A program made the position numbers and the translations under genes. The notes beneath the pieces are model-generated. The model was not told the origin of the DNA. It saw nothing but the letters and a program-made list of their open reading frames with translations, and did no database searches. Below, in pieces: positions 44,006 to 51,719 of a DNA stretch of 64,000 nucleotides. Each line of letters begins with the position of its first letter. Positions within the stretch are counted from its first letter, which is position 1. This DNA comes from DASSUW01 sp963803335 (lineage in GTDB: Bacteria > Actinomycetota > Thermoleophilia > Solirubrobacterales > Solirubrobacteraceae): positions 186,001 through 250,000 of the forward strand of contig CAWDME010000013.1 of NCBI GenBank assembly GCA_963803335.1. Direction: 5' to 3'.

Positions 44006-45000
44006 TGTCCGACAACGGGGCCGCCTCGACGCGCACGCAGGCCATCGCGACGCTGCGTGATCACGACAAGTTCCTCCTGACTACGCATGAACGTCCGGAC
44101 GGCGACGCGGTCGGCTCGCTGGCGGCGATGCAGCAGACCCTGGCGGCGTTGGGCAAGGACGCGGTGGCGTTCCTCACCGCCGACGAGTTCCCGCTGCCGT
44201 ACGAGTACCGCTTCATCCACCTCGACGGCCTGGTGACCGAGCCACCGCCGGACCTCTCCGAGCGCGTAATGGTGTTCCTGGACTGCGGCAACATCGACCG
44301 CACGCCGGCGGCCGCGCTCCACCGCGAGGGGCGCTGCATCCTCAACATCGACCACCACCACGACAACACCCGCTTCGGCACGCTCAATCACGTCGACCCG
44401 CACGCGTCGTGCACGGCCGAGATGGTGTGGGACCTGATGAAGGGGCTCGACGTATCGCCCAGCCAGCCGATCGCCGAGGCGCTGTACGTCGGCGTCGTCA
44501 CCGACACGGGCCGGTTCATGTACGAGAACACCGGCGCGCGGGCGCACGAGATGGCGGCCGAGCTGATCGCGGGCGGGATCGACGTGCACGCGATCTACCG
44601 GCGGCTGTACGAGGGGATCCCGCAGGGCAAGCTCGAGCTGCTGGCGCGCGGGCTCTCGAACGTGCAGCGCTACGACGGCGGCCTGCTGACCGTGACGCAC
44701 CTGACGCTCGAGGACTACCAGTCCACCGGCGCCGATGAGAGCTACAGCGAGGGCGTCGTCGACCATCTGCGCTCGGTCGAGGGCACCGCGGTGGCGGGCC
44801 TCGTGCGCGACCTGCTGGGCAACAGCGAGTCGCCGCTGCGGAAGGTGTCGCTGCGGGCCACCGACGACCGCATCGACGTGTCGAAGATCGCCCGTGCGCA
44901 GGGCGGCGGCGGGCACCGGCGCGCGGCCGGCTTCTCGACCGACCTGGACTTCCCCGAGCTCGTGGCGTTCCTGCGGGGGGCGCTGGCCGAGCAGCTGTAG
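44005..45000 (+). CDS. nrnA: DHH-family oligoribonuclease / pAp phosphatase (NrnA-like)
   Basis: 331 residues. DHH domain: TTHERPDGDAVGSLAAM (the DxDxxGS motif), VFLDCGNID and the name-giving IDHHHDN (DHH), then TDTGRFMYENT. The C-terminal DHHA1 domain ends GGGGHRRAAGFS. It degrades nano-RNAs and dephosphorylates pAp. TGATG overlaps the rbfA stop. Place in the order rbfA-nrnA-truB is as in other Actinobacteria. Confidence 0.93.
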   Translation: MSDNGAASTRTQAIATLRDHDKFLLTTHERPDGDAVGSLAAMQQTLAALGKDAVAFLTADEFPLPYEYRFIHLDGLVTEPPPDLSERVMVFLDCGNIDRTPAAALHREGRCILNIDHHHDNTRFGTLNHVDPHASCTAEMVWDLMKGLDVSPSQPIAEALYVGVVTDTGRFMYENTGARAHEMAAELIAGGIDVHAIYRRLYEGIPQGKLELLARGLSNVQRYDGGLLTVTHLTLEDYQSTGADESYSEGVVDHLRSVEGTAVAGLVRDLLGNSESPLRKVSLRATDDRIDVSKIARAQGGGGHRRAAGFSTDLDFPELVAFLRGALAEQL

Positions 45001-45004
45001 TGCC

Positions 45005-45796
45005 TTGACGGACGGCGTCATCCTGGTCGACAAGCCCGCCGGTGTCACGTCGCACGACGTCGTAGCCGGCGTGCGGCGCAGCCTCGGCCGCAAGGTGAAG
45101 GTGGGGCACGCGGGGACGCTCGACCCGTTCGCGACCGGGCTGCTGCTCGTGCTCGTGGGGCGGGCGACGCGCGTGCAGCGGTTCGTGATGGCGCTCGGCA
45201 AGCGCTACGAGACCGTCGCGCGGCTCGGGTTTGTCTCGACTACGGGCGATCCCGATGGGGAAATCGCGCCTGGTCGTGCGCCTTCCGAACCTTTCTCGCT
45301 GCCCACCGGCACGCTGCGGCAGCGCCCGCCGGCCTACTCGGCGGTCAAGGTGGGCGGCCGCCGCGCGTACGCGCTGGCGCGGCGCGGGGAGGAGGTCGAG
45401 CTGGCCGAGCGCGAGGTCGAGGTGACCCGGTTCGAGCAGCTCTGGCGCGAAGGCGACCGCGCCGCGTTCGCGATCGAGTGCTCGTCCGGAACCTACGTGC
45501 GCTCGCTGATCGCCGACCTCGGCGACGCCTACTGCCTCGAGCTGCGCCGCACCGGGATCGGGCCGTTCGACGTCGCCGACGCCGACCCCGAGCGGATCGT
45601 GCCGCTCGACGACGCGCTCGCCTTTCTCCCTGCGGTCGACCTGCCCGCCGACGAGGCCAAACGGGCGGGCCACGGCGTGGCGGTCCGCGGCTCGTCCGAC
45701 GGCATCGTCCGGCTCCGCGACGCCGACGGTTTGATCGCGCTGGCCGAGCCACGTGGGGACGGCACCCTCAAGCCCGTCGTAGGCTTCCGCGGTTAG
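45005..45796 (+). CDS. truB: tRNA pseudouridine-55 synthase
   Basis: 263 residues. ILVDKPAGVTSHDVV, KVGHAGTLDPFATGLLLV with catalytic Asp40, KRYETVARLG and CSSGTYVRSLIADLG are the TruB motifs. It makes pseudouridine 55 in the T loop of tRNAs. TTG 45005 begins 4 nt after the upstream stop. The C-terminal region resembles a short PUA-like tail (AKRAGHGVAVRG). Confidence 0.95.
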   Translation: MTDGVILVDKPAGVTSHDVVAGVRRSLGRKVKVGHAGTLDPFATGLLLVLVGRATRVQRFVMALGKRYETVARLGFVSTTGDPDGEIAPGRAPSEPFSLPTGTLRQRPPAYSAVKVGGRRAYALARRGEEVELAEREVEVTRFEQLWREGDRAAFAIECSSGTYVRSLIADLGDAYCLELRRTGIGPFDVADADPERIVPLDDALAFLPAVDLPADEAKRAGHGVAVRGSSDGIVRLRDADGLIALAEPRGDGTLKPVVGFRG

Positions 45797-45840
45797 ATGG
45801 CCGGACGCACGACCCACACGACCGCCTGCCCGACCATCTG

Positions 45841-46719
45841 ATGGACGTAACGTGGCTCCCCGATGCGCAGCAGCGGCCGCGCAACCTGGCCGTCGGTGAG
45901 TTCGACGGCGTGCACCTCGGCCACCGCGAGGTCATCCGCGGCGCCGACACGGTGCTGACCTTCGAGCCGCACCCGCGCACGGTCGTGGCTCCCGACTCGG
46001 CGCCGAAGTTGCTCAACACGCTCGCGATCAAGACCGACCTCGTCGCCTCGCTCGGCGTGCAGGAGCTGGTCGTGATCCCGTTCGACGGCGAGCGGATGGC
46101 CCAGACCGCGCAGGAGTTCATCGACCACGAGCTCATCGGGCGCCTCGGCGCGCAGCGGGTGTCGGTGGGAGAGAACTTCCGATTCGGCAACCGCGCGCGC
46201 GGCGACGCCGACCTCCTGCGCGCGCAGGACGCGTTCGAGACGCGCGTCGTCGAGCTGGTTGAGCTCGACGGCGAGATCATCTCGTCCACGCACATCCGCG
46301 GACTCGTGGCGGCCGGCGACGTGGCGACCGCGGCACGCTTCCTCGGCGCCCCGTTCCACATGCGCGGGACCGTCGCGCATGGCGACAAGCGCGGCCGCGC
46401 GCTCGGGTTCCCGACCGCCAACCTGGTGCCCGACCCGCACCTCGTGGTGCCCGACCACGGCATCTACGCGTGCCGCGCCGAGGTCGACGGCGCAACGCAC
46501 ATCGCCGCCGTCAATGTCGGCGTCCGCCCGACCTTCAAGACCGGCCGCGGGCTGCTCGTCGAGGCCTACCTGCTCGACTTCGAGGCCGACATCTACGACC
46601 GCGAGCTGCGGCTGGACTTCGTCGAGCGCCTGCGCGGTGAGCGCCGCTTCGACAGCATCGAGGCGCTGATCGCGCAGATGGGCCAGGACGTCGTCGAGAC
46701 ACGGCGCGTGGCCTCGTAG
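45841..46719 (+). CDS. ribF: Bifunctional riboflavin kinase / FAD synthetase
   Basis: 292 residues. FAD synthetase part: VGEFDGVHLGHREVI, TFEPHPRTV, GENFRFGNRARGD and ISSTHIRGLVAAGD. Riboflavin kinase part: GRALGFPTANL, GIYACRAEVDG and AVNVGVRPTF. It makes FMN and FAD, and is the last gene of the translation operon, 44 nt after truB. Confidence 0.94.
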   Translation: MDVTWLPDAQQRPRNLAVGEFDGVHLGHREVIRGADTVLTFEPHPRTVVAPDSAPKLLNTLAIKTDLVASLGVQELVVIPFDGERMAQTAQEFIDHELIGRLGAQRVSVGENFRFGNRARGDADLLRAQDAFETRVVELVELDGEIISSTHIRGLVAAGDVATAARFLGAPFHMRGTVAHGDKRGRALGFPTANLVPDPHLVVPDHGIYACRAEVDGATHIAAVNVGVRPTFKTGRGLLVEAYLLDFEADIYDRELRLDFVERLRGERRFDSIEALIAQMGQDVVETRRVAS

Positions 46720-46766
46720 ACGCACGTACGAGATTGAGGCGCATCGATTGAGGGGTACGTAGACGC
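46715..46766 (+). repeat. Nested direct repeats before the receiver-GGDEF gene
   Basis: CGTAGACGC occurs at 46715-46723 and 46758-46766, and GATTGAGG at 46732-46739 and 46746-46753 (14-bp pitch). They fill the 53-bp gap between ribF and the next ATG and overlap the ribF stop. Possible operator or promoter. Confidence 0.4.
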
Positions 46767-46772
46767 CCAGAG

Positions 46773-47654
46773 ATGCGTGTTGTCGTGGCCCACGGGCGGG
46801 CGGGGGAACGGCGGCGCTTCCGCAGGGTGCTGGCCGAGGCGGGCCATGACGTGGCGGAATGCGACTGCGTGGATTCCGCCTTCGAGAGCTGCCTGGAATG
46901 GGAGCCGGACGTCGCCGTGGTCGACGAGGCGGCCGGCGACGGGCTGGTCGAGCGGATCAAGAGCGACCCGAGCGCCTTCCGCACGGCGGTGCTGCTCGTC
47001 GAGCCCGACGAGCCGCCGGTCGAGCGCGCCGCCGAGGCGCTGCAACGCGGGGTGCAGGACATCCTCGTCGAGCCGGTCAACGAGGCCGAGCTGCTCACGC
47101 GCGTGGAGGCGGCCGGGCGCACCAAGGGCCTGCAGGAGGAGATCGTCGCCCAGGCCCAGCGTCTCGAGGCGCTGCTGTTCGAGGACCCGCTGACCGGCCT
47201 CTCCAACCGCCGCTTCATCCTCACGCAGCTCGCCGGAATGGTGAGCGGCGCCCGGCGCCATGACCGCACGCTGTCGGTCGCCGTCATCGACATCGACCAC
47301 TTCAAGTCCGTCAACGACAGCAAGGGGCACGCCGAGGGCGATCGCGTGCTGGCGGAGGTGGCGCACGCGCTGCGCGGGCACCTGCGCGCGGAGGACCAGC
47401 TCGGCCGCCTCGGCGGTGAGGAGTTCCTCGCGCTGCTGCCCGACACGGACGCGCGCGCAGCGCACAAGGCGGCCGAGCACATGCGCGAGAACGTCGGCGC
47501 CACGGGGGTGACGATCAGCATCGGCTGGGCCGCCTGGTGCGGGGAAGAGGCCGACGAGCTGCTGCGCCGTGCCGACGACGCGCTGTACGCTGCCAAGGCC
47601 CAGGGCCGCAATTGCGTCAAGGGCGCTCCTGCTACTCTGCCTCGCCGCAGATGA
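46773..47654 (+). CDS. Degenerate receiver-GGDEF protein
   Basis: 293 residues. The first 120 residues have receiver shape (VVVAHGRAGERRRFRRVL..., EPDVAVVDEAAGDG, DILVEPVNEAELL) but lack the acidic pair near the N-terminus and replace the conserved Lys before Pro with Glu (VEPV), so phosphorylation is unlikely. A GGDEF domain follows: DPLTGLSNRR, IDIDHFKSVNDS and GGEEF at 214-218, active in type. It should make c-di-GMP, localised by its N-terminal partner. Its stop overlaps the rpsO start (ATGA), an unusual coupling. Confidence 0.85.
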   Translation: MRVVVAHGRAGERRRFRRVLAEAGHDVAECDCVDSAFESCLEWEPDVAVVDEAAGDGLVERIKSDPSAFRTAVLLVEPDEPPVERAAEALQRGVQDILVEPVNEAELLTRVEAAGRTKGLQEEIVAQAQRLEALLFEDPLTGLSNRRFILTQLAGMVSGARRHDRTLSVAVIDIDHFKSVNDSKGHAEGDRVLAEVAHALRGHLRAEDQLGRLGGEEFLALLPDTDARAAHKAAEHMRENVGATGVTISIGWAAWCGEEADELLRRADDALYAAKAQGRNCVKGAPATLPRRR

Positions 47655-47923
47655 CCGCGATCACGTCCGAAGAAAAGCGTGAGCTCGTCGAGAAGTTCGG
47701 CAAGGGCGAGAACGACACCGGCGCCACCGAGGTCCAGATCGCGCTGCTCACAGCGCGCATCAACCACCTCACCGAGCACCTGCGCGAGCACAAGCACGAC
47801 CACCACTCGCGCCGCGGCCTGCTTATGCTCGTCGGCCGCCGCCGCCGCTTCCTGAACTACCTGCAGAAGAAGGATCTCGAGGCTTACCGCTCGCTGATCC
47901 GCGAGCTCGGCCTCCGCCGCTAG
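47651..47923 (+). CDS. rpsO: 30S ribosomal protein S15
   Basis: 90 residues, normal length. TGATEVQIALLTARINHLTEHL, HKHDHHSRRGLLMLVGRRRRFLNYL (key part HHSRRGLLMLVGRRR) and a basic end are standard S15. ATG 47651 overlaps the TGA of the GGDEF gene. In most bacteria pnp follows directly; here about 6.6 kb of other genes lies between them. Confidence 0.97.
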   Translation: MTAITSEEKRELVEKFGKGENDTGATEVQIALLTARINHLTEHLREHKHDHHSRRGLLMLVGRRRRFLNYLQKKDLEAYRSLIRELGLRR

Positions 47924-47929
47924 GCGACG

Positions 47930-48379
47930 GTGGTCATCGCCGCGGGTCAACCGGCCCCGGAGTTCAGCCTCGCACGGGCCGGCGGGGCAGAGCCGTTCAC
48001 GCGCGCCGACCTGCGCGGCCGCACCACCGTCCTCGTCTTCTATCCGTTCGCGTTCTCGCCGGTCTGCACCGACCAGATGAGCGTGTACAACGAGCTGCTC
48101 GACGAGTTCCGGGCCAAGGGCGCCACGCTATTCGGCGTCTCGTGCGACGCGGTGTGGTCGCAGAAGGCGTTCAAGGAGCAGCTGGGGATCGACATCGAGC
48201 AGCTGTCCGACTTCGAGCCCAAGGGCGCGGCCTGCCAGGCGTTCGGCGTCCTGCACGAGCGCGGGATGCCGCAGCGCGCGCTGGTCGTGATCGGCCCCGA
48301 TGCCGTGGTGAAATGGAGCTACCAGGCCCCACAGCTCTCAGAGCTGCCGGGCGCCAACCTCATCTTCGACGCACTCTGA
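47930..48379 (+). CDS. Peroxiredoxin (AhpE/BCP-like)
   Basis: 149 residues. The thioredoxin-fold peroxiredoxin motif is YPFAFSPVCTDQM, with peroxidatic Cys46 and Pro/Ser upstream; a further Cys (GAACQAF) may resolve it. It reduces peroxides with thiols. GTG 47930 lies 7 nt after rpsO. The stop overlaps a CTG that begins the DsbA-like gene, so the two are coupled redox proteins. Confidence 0.9.
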   Translation: MVIAAGQPAPEFSLARAGGAEPFTRADLRGRTTVLVFYPFAFSPVCTDQMSVYNELLDEFRAKGATLFGVSCDAVWSQKAFKEQLGIDIEQLSDFEPKGAACQAFGVLHERGMPQRALVVIGPDAVVKWSYQAPQLSELPGANLIFDAL

Positions 48380-48876
48380 GCGACCTTCGTTCCGCCCCGC
48401 TGCCGCCGGTCGGGCCCGACGACCACGTCCGCGGCCCCGAGGGCGCGCGGCTCGTGATCGTCTACGGCGACTACGAGTGCCCGTTCTGCGCCGCCGCCGA
48501 GGAGCAGCTCAAGGCGCGCTCCGTCCGCGTCGTCTTCCGCCACTTCCCGATCCGCAGCAGCCACCCGCGCGCGCATGCCGCCGCGCACGCGGCCGAGGCA
48601 GCGGCCGAGCAGGGCGCGTTCTGGGCGATGCACGACGCGCTGTTCGGCGACCAGGGCCGGCTCGAGGATCCCCACCTGTGGGCGCGCGCCGAGCGGCTCG
48701 GCCTCGATGTCGAGCGGTTCGACGCCGACCGCCGCTCGGACCGCGTCGCCGACCGCGTGCGCGCCCAGTTCCACGGCGGCGTCCGGGCCGGCGTCGCCAC
48801 AACGCCCACGCTGTTCGTGGACGGCCAGCGATACTCAGGCCGCACGGCGGTCGGCAACGCGTTCAGCGAGCGCTGA
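48376..48876 (+). CDS. DsbA-like thioredoxin-fold oxidoreductase
   Basis: 166 residues counted from CTG 48376. The active site is YGDYECPFC (Cys35, Cys38), followed by the helical insert (HAAAHAAEAAAEQGAFWAMHDALF) and cis-Pro strand VATTPTLFVDG. No signal peptide, so it acts in the cytosol. No ATG, GTG or TTG precedes the domain in frame; CTG 48376 forms a CTGA overlap with the peroxiredoxin stop, and the peptide then starts xSDLRSAPLPP. The next GTG is inside the first strand. The 3' end overlaps the convergent lipoprotein gene by 14 nt. Confidence 0.83.
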   Translation: MSDLRSAPLPPVGPDDHVRGPEGARLVIVYGDYECPFCAAAEEQLKARSVRVVFRHFPIRSSHPRAHAAAHAAEAAAEQGAFWAMHDALFGDQGRLEDPHLWARAERLGLDVERFDADRRSDRVADRVRAQFHGGVRAGVATTPTLFVDGQRYSGRTAVGNAFSER

Positions 48877-49213
48877 TGAGCTTCCAGTCGCCGTCGACTT
48901 TGCGCAGCCGGAAGATGCCGAGGTTGTGGCCCTGAGCCGTCGCCGTCTCACCCTCGATCGTGACGTCGTAGTCGCCTTCGGCGAGCCGCTTTCCGGCCGC
49001 GCGGTGGTCGGGGAGGCTGTTGGGCGAGACTATGTCTTCGCACGTGGCTTCGGTCCACATCTCATCGGCGGTCAGCCCACACGCCTTGTCGGCGTCGCCC
49101 TCCATCGAGGCGCGGTTGTAATCGCGCACCACGTCCGCGATCCGGTCCTCCTCGGAGGCGCCACAACCCATCAAGGTGACGCCGCAGAGCAGGCCTGCCA
49201 CTTTTCCGAGCAT
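48863..49213 (-). CDS. Small lipoprotein, NTF2-like
   Basis: 116 residues. Signal peptide with lipobox TLMGC. The mature part (SEEDRIADVVRDYNRASMEGD, KACGLTADEMW, YDVTIEGETATAQGH, VDGDWKL) looks like the cone fold of NTF2-like/DUF4878 lipoproteins. Membrane-anchored outside the cell; ligand unknown. It is divergent from the ECF sigma gene 62 bp away and convergent to the DsbA-like gene. Confidence 0.7.
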   Translation of the reverse strand: MLGKVAGLLCGVTLMGCGASEEDRIADVVRDYNRASMEGDADKACGLTADEMWTEATCEDIVSPNSLPDHRAAGKRLAEGDYDVTIEGETATAQGHNLGIFRLRKVDGDWKLISAR

Positions 49214-49275
49214 CGGGACATCGCTGCCCTGTTGACACCGCTCCGAACCCGCGCCACTCTCGCGACGTACCCCAC

Positions 49276-49827
49276 GTGACCGTGCCGAGTGATGCCCAGC
49301 TGATGGAACGCCTGCGCGACGACGCGACGGGGGACGCGCTGCGTGCCCTGTACCGGACGTATGCCGGCGAGCTGCTCGGGTTCGCCCTCAACGCGCTGGG
49401 CGAACGCGGCGCCGCCGAGGAGATCGTGCAAGAGGTCTTCACGCGCGCCTGGCGACACGCCGAGCGCTATGACTCATCGCGCGGCAGCGTCCGCACCTGG
49501 CTGTACCAGATCGCCCGGCACGCGATCATCGACATGCGCCGCCGTGCCTCGGCCCGGCCGGCGCTCGCTTCGGGGGAGCCCTTGCTGGAGGCCGCCAGCA
49601 CGCGCGACTCGATCGAGCAGGCGATGCTCGGCTGGCAGGTCGCGGCTGCGCTCGAGCGCCTCACCCCGGAGCACCGGCAGATGATCCGCCTCGCGCACTT
49701 CCAGGGCCTGTCGGTCCGGGAGATCGCCGAGAAGTGCGATCTGCCGATCGGAACCGTGAAGAGCCGGACGTGGTACGCGCTGCGATCGCTGCGGCTCGTC
49801 CTCGAAGAGATGGGGGTCGTTCCATGA
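49276..49827 (+). CDS. ECF sigma factor (SigK/RpoE-like)
   Basis: 183 residues. Region 2: GERGAAEEIVQEVFTRAWRHAERYD then GSVRTWLYQIARHAIID; region 4: LTPEHRQMIRLAHFQGLSVREIAEKCDLPIGTVKSRTWYALRSLR, seen as LPIGTVKSRTWYALRSLR. GTG 49276. The stop overlaps the anti-sigma ATG. The next gene is a copper lipoprotein, so the regulon may relate to envelope redox or copper. Confidence 0.9.
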   Translation: MTVPSDAQLMERLRDDATGDALRALYRTYAGELLGFALNALGERGAAEEIVQEVFTRAWRHAERYDSSRGSVRTWLYQIARHAIIDMRRRASARPALASGEPLLEAASTRDSIEQAMLGWQVAAALERLTPEHRQMIRLAHFQGLSVREIAEKCDLPIGTVKSRTWYALRSLRLVLEEMGVVP

Positions 49828-50534
49828 CCCAGTGCGATGAGCTGCGCCACTCGATTGGCGCGTATGTGCTGGGTGCTCTCGACGTCGACGATGCGGCGGC
49901 CGTGCGCCGGCACCTGCAGGAGTGCCCCGAGTGCGCCGCCGAGCGTGACGCGCTGGTGCCGCTGCCCGGCCTGCTGGCCCTCGCCGGCGGCGCGGACCAG
50001 GCGGTCAGCGAACCGCTGTCGCCGGCCTTCGAAGAGCGCCTGCTCGATGCCTATGCCCGCGACCACGCGGCGCGCCCGGTGCGGCGGATCAGGCGCCTGC
50101 GCAGTCGCCTGCGCCCGCGCTGGGTGGCCGTTGGCGCCACGACCGCGGTCGCCGCCGCCGCGGCGCTGATCGGGTTCGGCGTGCTCGGCGACGACGACTC
50201 ATCGCGGCAGTACGACGTCTCCTTCCACAGCACCAGCGCGCCCGGCGCCGCCGCTCACGCCGACCTCTTCAGCGGCAACGGCGGCACGACCGTCCACCTG
50301 TGGGTGAAGGGGCTGCCGCGCGACGAGAACGCGGTCTACGAGGTGCTGTGCGACGCGGAGATGTGGACCGCCACGGCCGGCACGTTCCGGACCGACGCGA
50401 ACGGCCGCGCGTATGTCGAGCTCACCACCGCGCTGCGCAAGGGCGAGTACAACGCGATCCGCATCGTCCGCCGCGCACATGAGCCCGACGGGCGGCTCGT
50501 GCGGCGCAACATCCTCACCGCGAAGTTGTCCTGA
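49824..50534 (+). CDS. Transmembrane zinc-finger anti-sigma factor (RskA type)
   Basis: 236 residues. The N-terminal zinc-binding anti-sigma domain has H9 and HLQECPECAAE (H-x3-C-x2-C). After a basic stretch (RRIRRLRSRLRPR) there is one helix (VAVGATTAVAAAAALIGFGVL), then an extracytoplasmic RskA-like domain (TTVHLWVKGLPRDENAVYEV). It holds the sigma factor until a signal outside frees it, normally by proteolysis. ATGA overlap with the sigma gene. Confidence 0.9.
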   Translation: MTQCDELRHSIGAYVLGALDVDDAAAVRRHLQECPECAAERDALVPLPGLLALAGGADQAVSEPLSPAFEERLLDAYARDHAARPVRRIRRLRSRLRPRWVAVGATTAVAAAAALIGFGVLGDDDSSRQYDVSFHSTSAPGAAAHADLFSGNGGTTVHLWVKGLPRDENAVYEVLCDAEMWTATAGTFRTDANGRAYVELTTALRKGEYNAIRIVRRAHEPDGRLVRRNILTAKLS

Positions 50535-50553
50535 AACCTTGAGGAGATTTCCA

Positions 50554-50979
50554 ATGCGACACATCACCCGGCTCATCGCGCTCGTGCTGGTGGCGGCCGC
50601 GCTGACGGCGGCAGGCTGTGGAGGCGACGACAACGGAGGCGGTGGCAGCAGCGGCGGCACCGGCACGTCCAGCAGCAGCGGCTCGAGCTCCAGCGGCGGC
50701 GGCAAGCCGCTCACCGTGACCGCCGACCCCGGCGGCGCGATCAAGTGGGACAAGACCTCGCTGAGCGCGAAGTCCGGAAAGGTCACGCTCAAGATCGTCA
50801 ACGACTCCGGCGTGCCGCACGGGATCGAGGTTCAGGGCAACGGCGTCGACGAGACGACCAAGATCGTCACGAAGAGCAACGCCGACGTCACGGTCGACCT
50901 CAAGCCCGGCACGTACAAGTATTTCTGCCCGGTCGGGAGCCACAGGCAGACCATGAACGGGACGCTCAAGGTCTCGTAA
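50554..50979 (+). CDS. Cupredoxin lipoprotein
   Basis: 141 residues. Lipobox TAAGC (Cys22), then a Gly/Ser linker of about 25 residues, then a plastocyanin/azurin-like domain with copper ligands His89, Cys125, His130 and Met134 (FCPVGSH...M). It is anchored outside the membrane. It follows the sigma/anti-sigma pair by 19 nt, with GAGGAG before ATG 50554, so it is likely in their operon and perhaps their reporter or effector. The 3' end overlaps the convergent gene by 14 nt. Confidence 0.87.
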   Translation: MRHITRLIALVLVAAALTAAGCGGDDNGGGGSSGGTGTSSSSGSSSSGGGKPLTVTADPGGAIKWDKTSLSAKSGKVTLKIVNDSGVPHGIEVQGNGVDETTKIVTKSNADVTVDLKPGTYKYFCPVGSHRQTMNGTLKVS

Positions 50980-51694
50980 CCCGTAACGAGCGAAGCACCG
51001 AGGCAGCCGGGACCTCGACCTCGTCGAGGTCCCGCTGCGTCTGGCCCTGGATGTCGATGACGAACGGGCCGTCGGCGAGCGGCAGGACGATCGTGCGCAG
51101 CCGCGTACCGTCGGGGAAGTAGCGGTCGGGCGCGATAGAGGTGCAGACGATCAGCAGCGGCCGGCAGGCGCCCGCGGCGCGCGCGGGCTTCGAGAAGCGG
51201 ACGGTCACGGGAAAGCTCTGCCCGCGGACGCCGGCGATCGTCACCGGCGCGGCGCGGCCGACGACCAGGTCGGGATGGCGGCGCATCCACGCGTACAGGT
51301 TCCTGGTGGCGAGGTTCGCGTTGCGGTTGCGGAACCGCGGGTCGTAGACCCGCGTGACGCGCGAGAAGGTCAGCCACGAGCGCGGGGGCAGCTCGCTGCC
51401 GGGCGCGTCGCTGCTGCGCCGCCGGCGGTCGAGGCGCAGGTAGTCCGTGCCCGTGGCGTCCTGCACGAGCCAGTCGCGGTCGCTGACGACGAACGACAGC
51501 GGCGGCACGAACGCGCGCGTCCGGTACCGGACGCCGGCCTCGAGGCTGCCGCCGAACAGCGACCGCCCGGCTGCCGGGGTGGGCGCCGGGGCCGGCCCCT
51601 TGCGCACGCCGCCGGGGGCGCCGACCACGACGATCGCGACGAGCATCGCCGCGGCGGCAGCGCCGAGAACCATTTGGTCACGGCGGACGGCCAC
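50966..51694 (-). CDS. Hypothetical membrane-anchored protein
   Basis: 242 residues. One N-terminal helix (MVLGAAAAAMLVAIVVVGAPGG), a Pro-rich linker, then an extracytoplasmic domain of unknown type with beta-strand character (VRYRTRAFVPPLSFVVSD, DYLRLDRRRRSSD, GVRGQSFPVTVRFS) and two Cys close together (GACRPLLIVC), which could form a disulfide. No family recognised. It is divergent from the FAD-dependent oxidoreductase (25 bp apart). Confidence 0.65.
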   Translation of the reverse strand: MAVRRDQMVLGAAAAAMLVAIVVVGAPGGVRKGPAPAPTPAAGRSLFGGSLEAGVRYRTRAFVPPLSFVVSDRDWLVQDATGTDYLRLDRRRRSSDAPGSELPPRSWLTFSRVTRVYDPRFRNRNANLATRNLYAWMRRHPDLVVGRAAPVTIAGVRGQSFPVTVRFSKPARAAGACRPLLIVCTSIAPDRYFPDGTRLRTIVLPLADGPFVIDIQGQTQRDLDEVEVPAASVLRSLRVTRP

Positions 51695-51719
51695 CGTCCC
51701 GACGGTATAGCGTCAGCAC

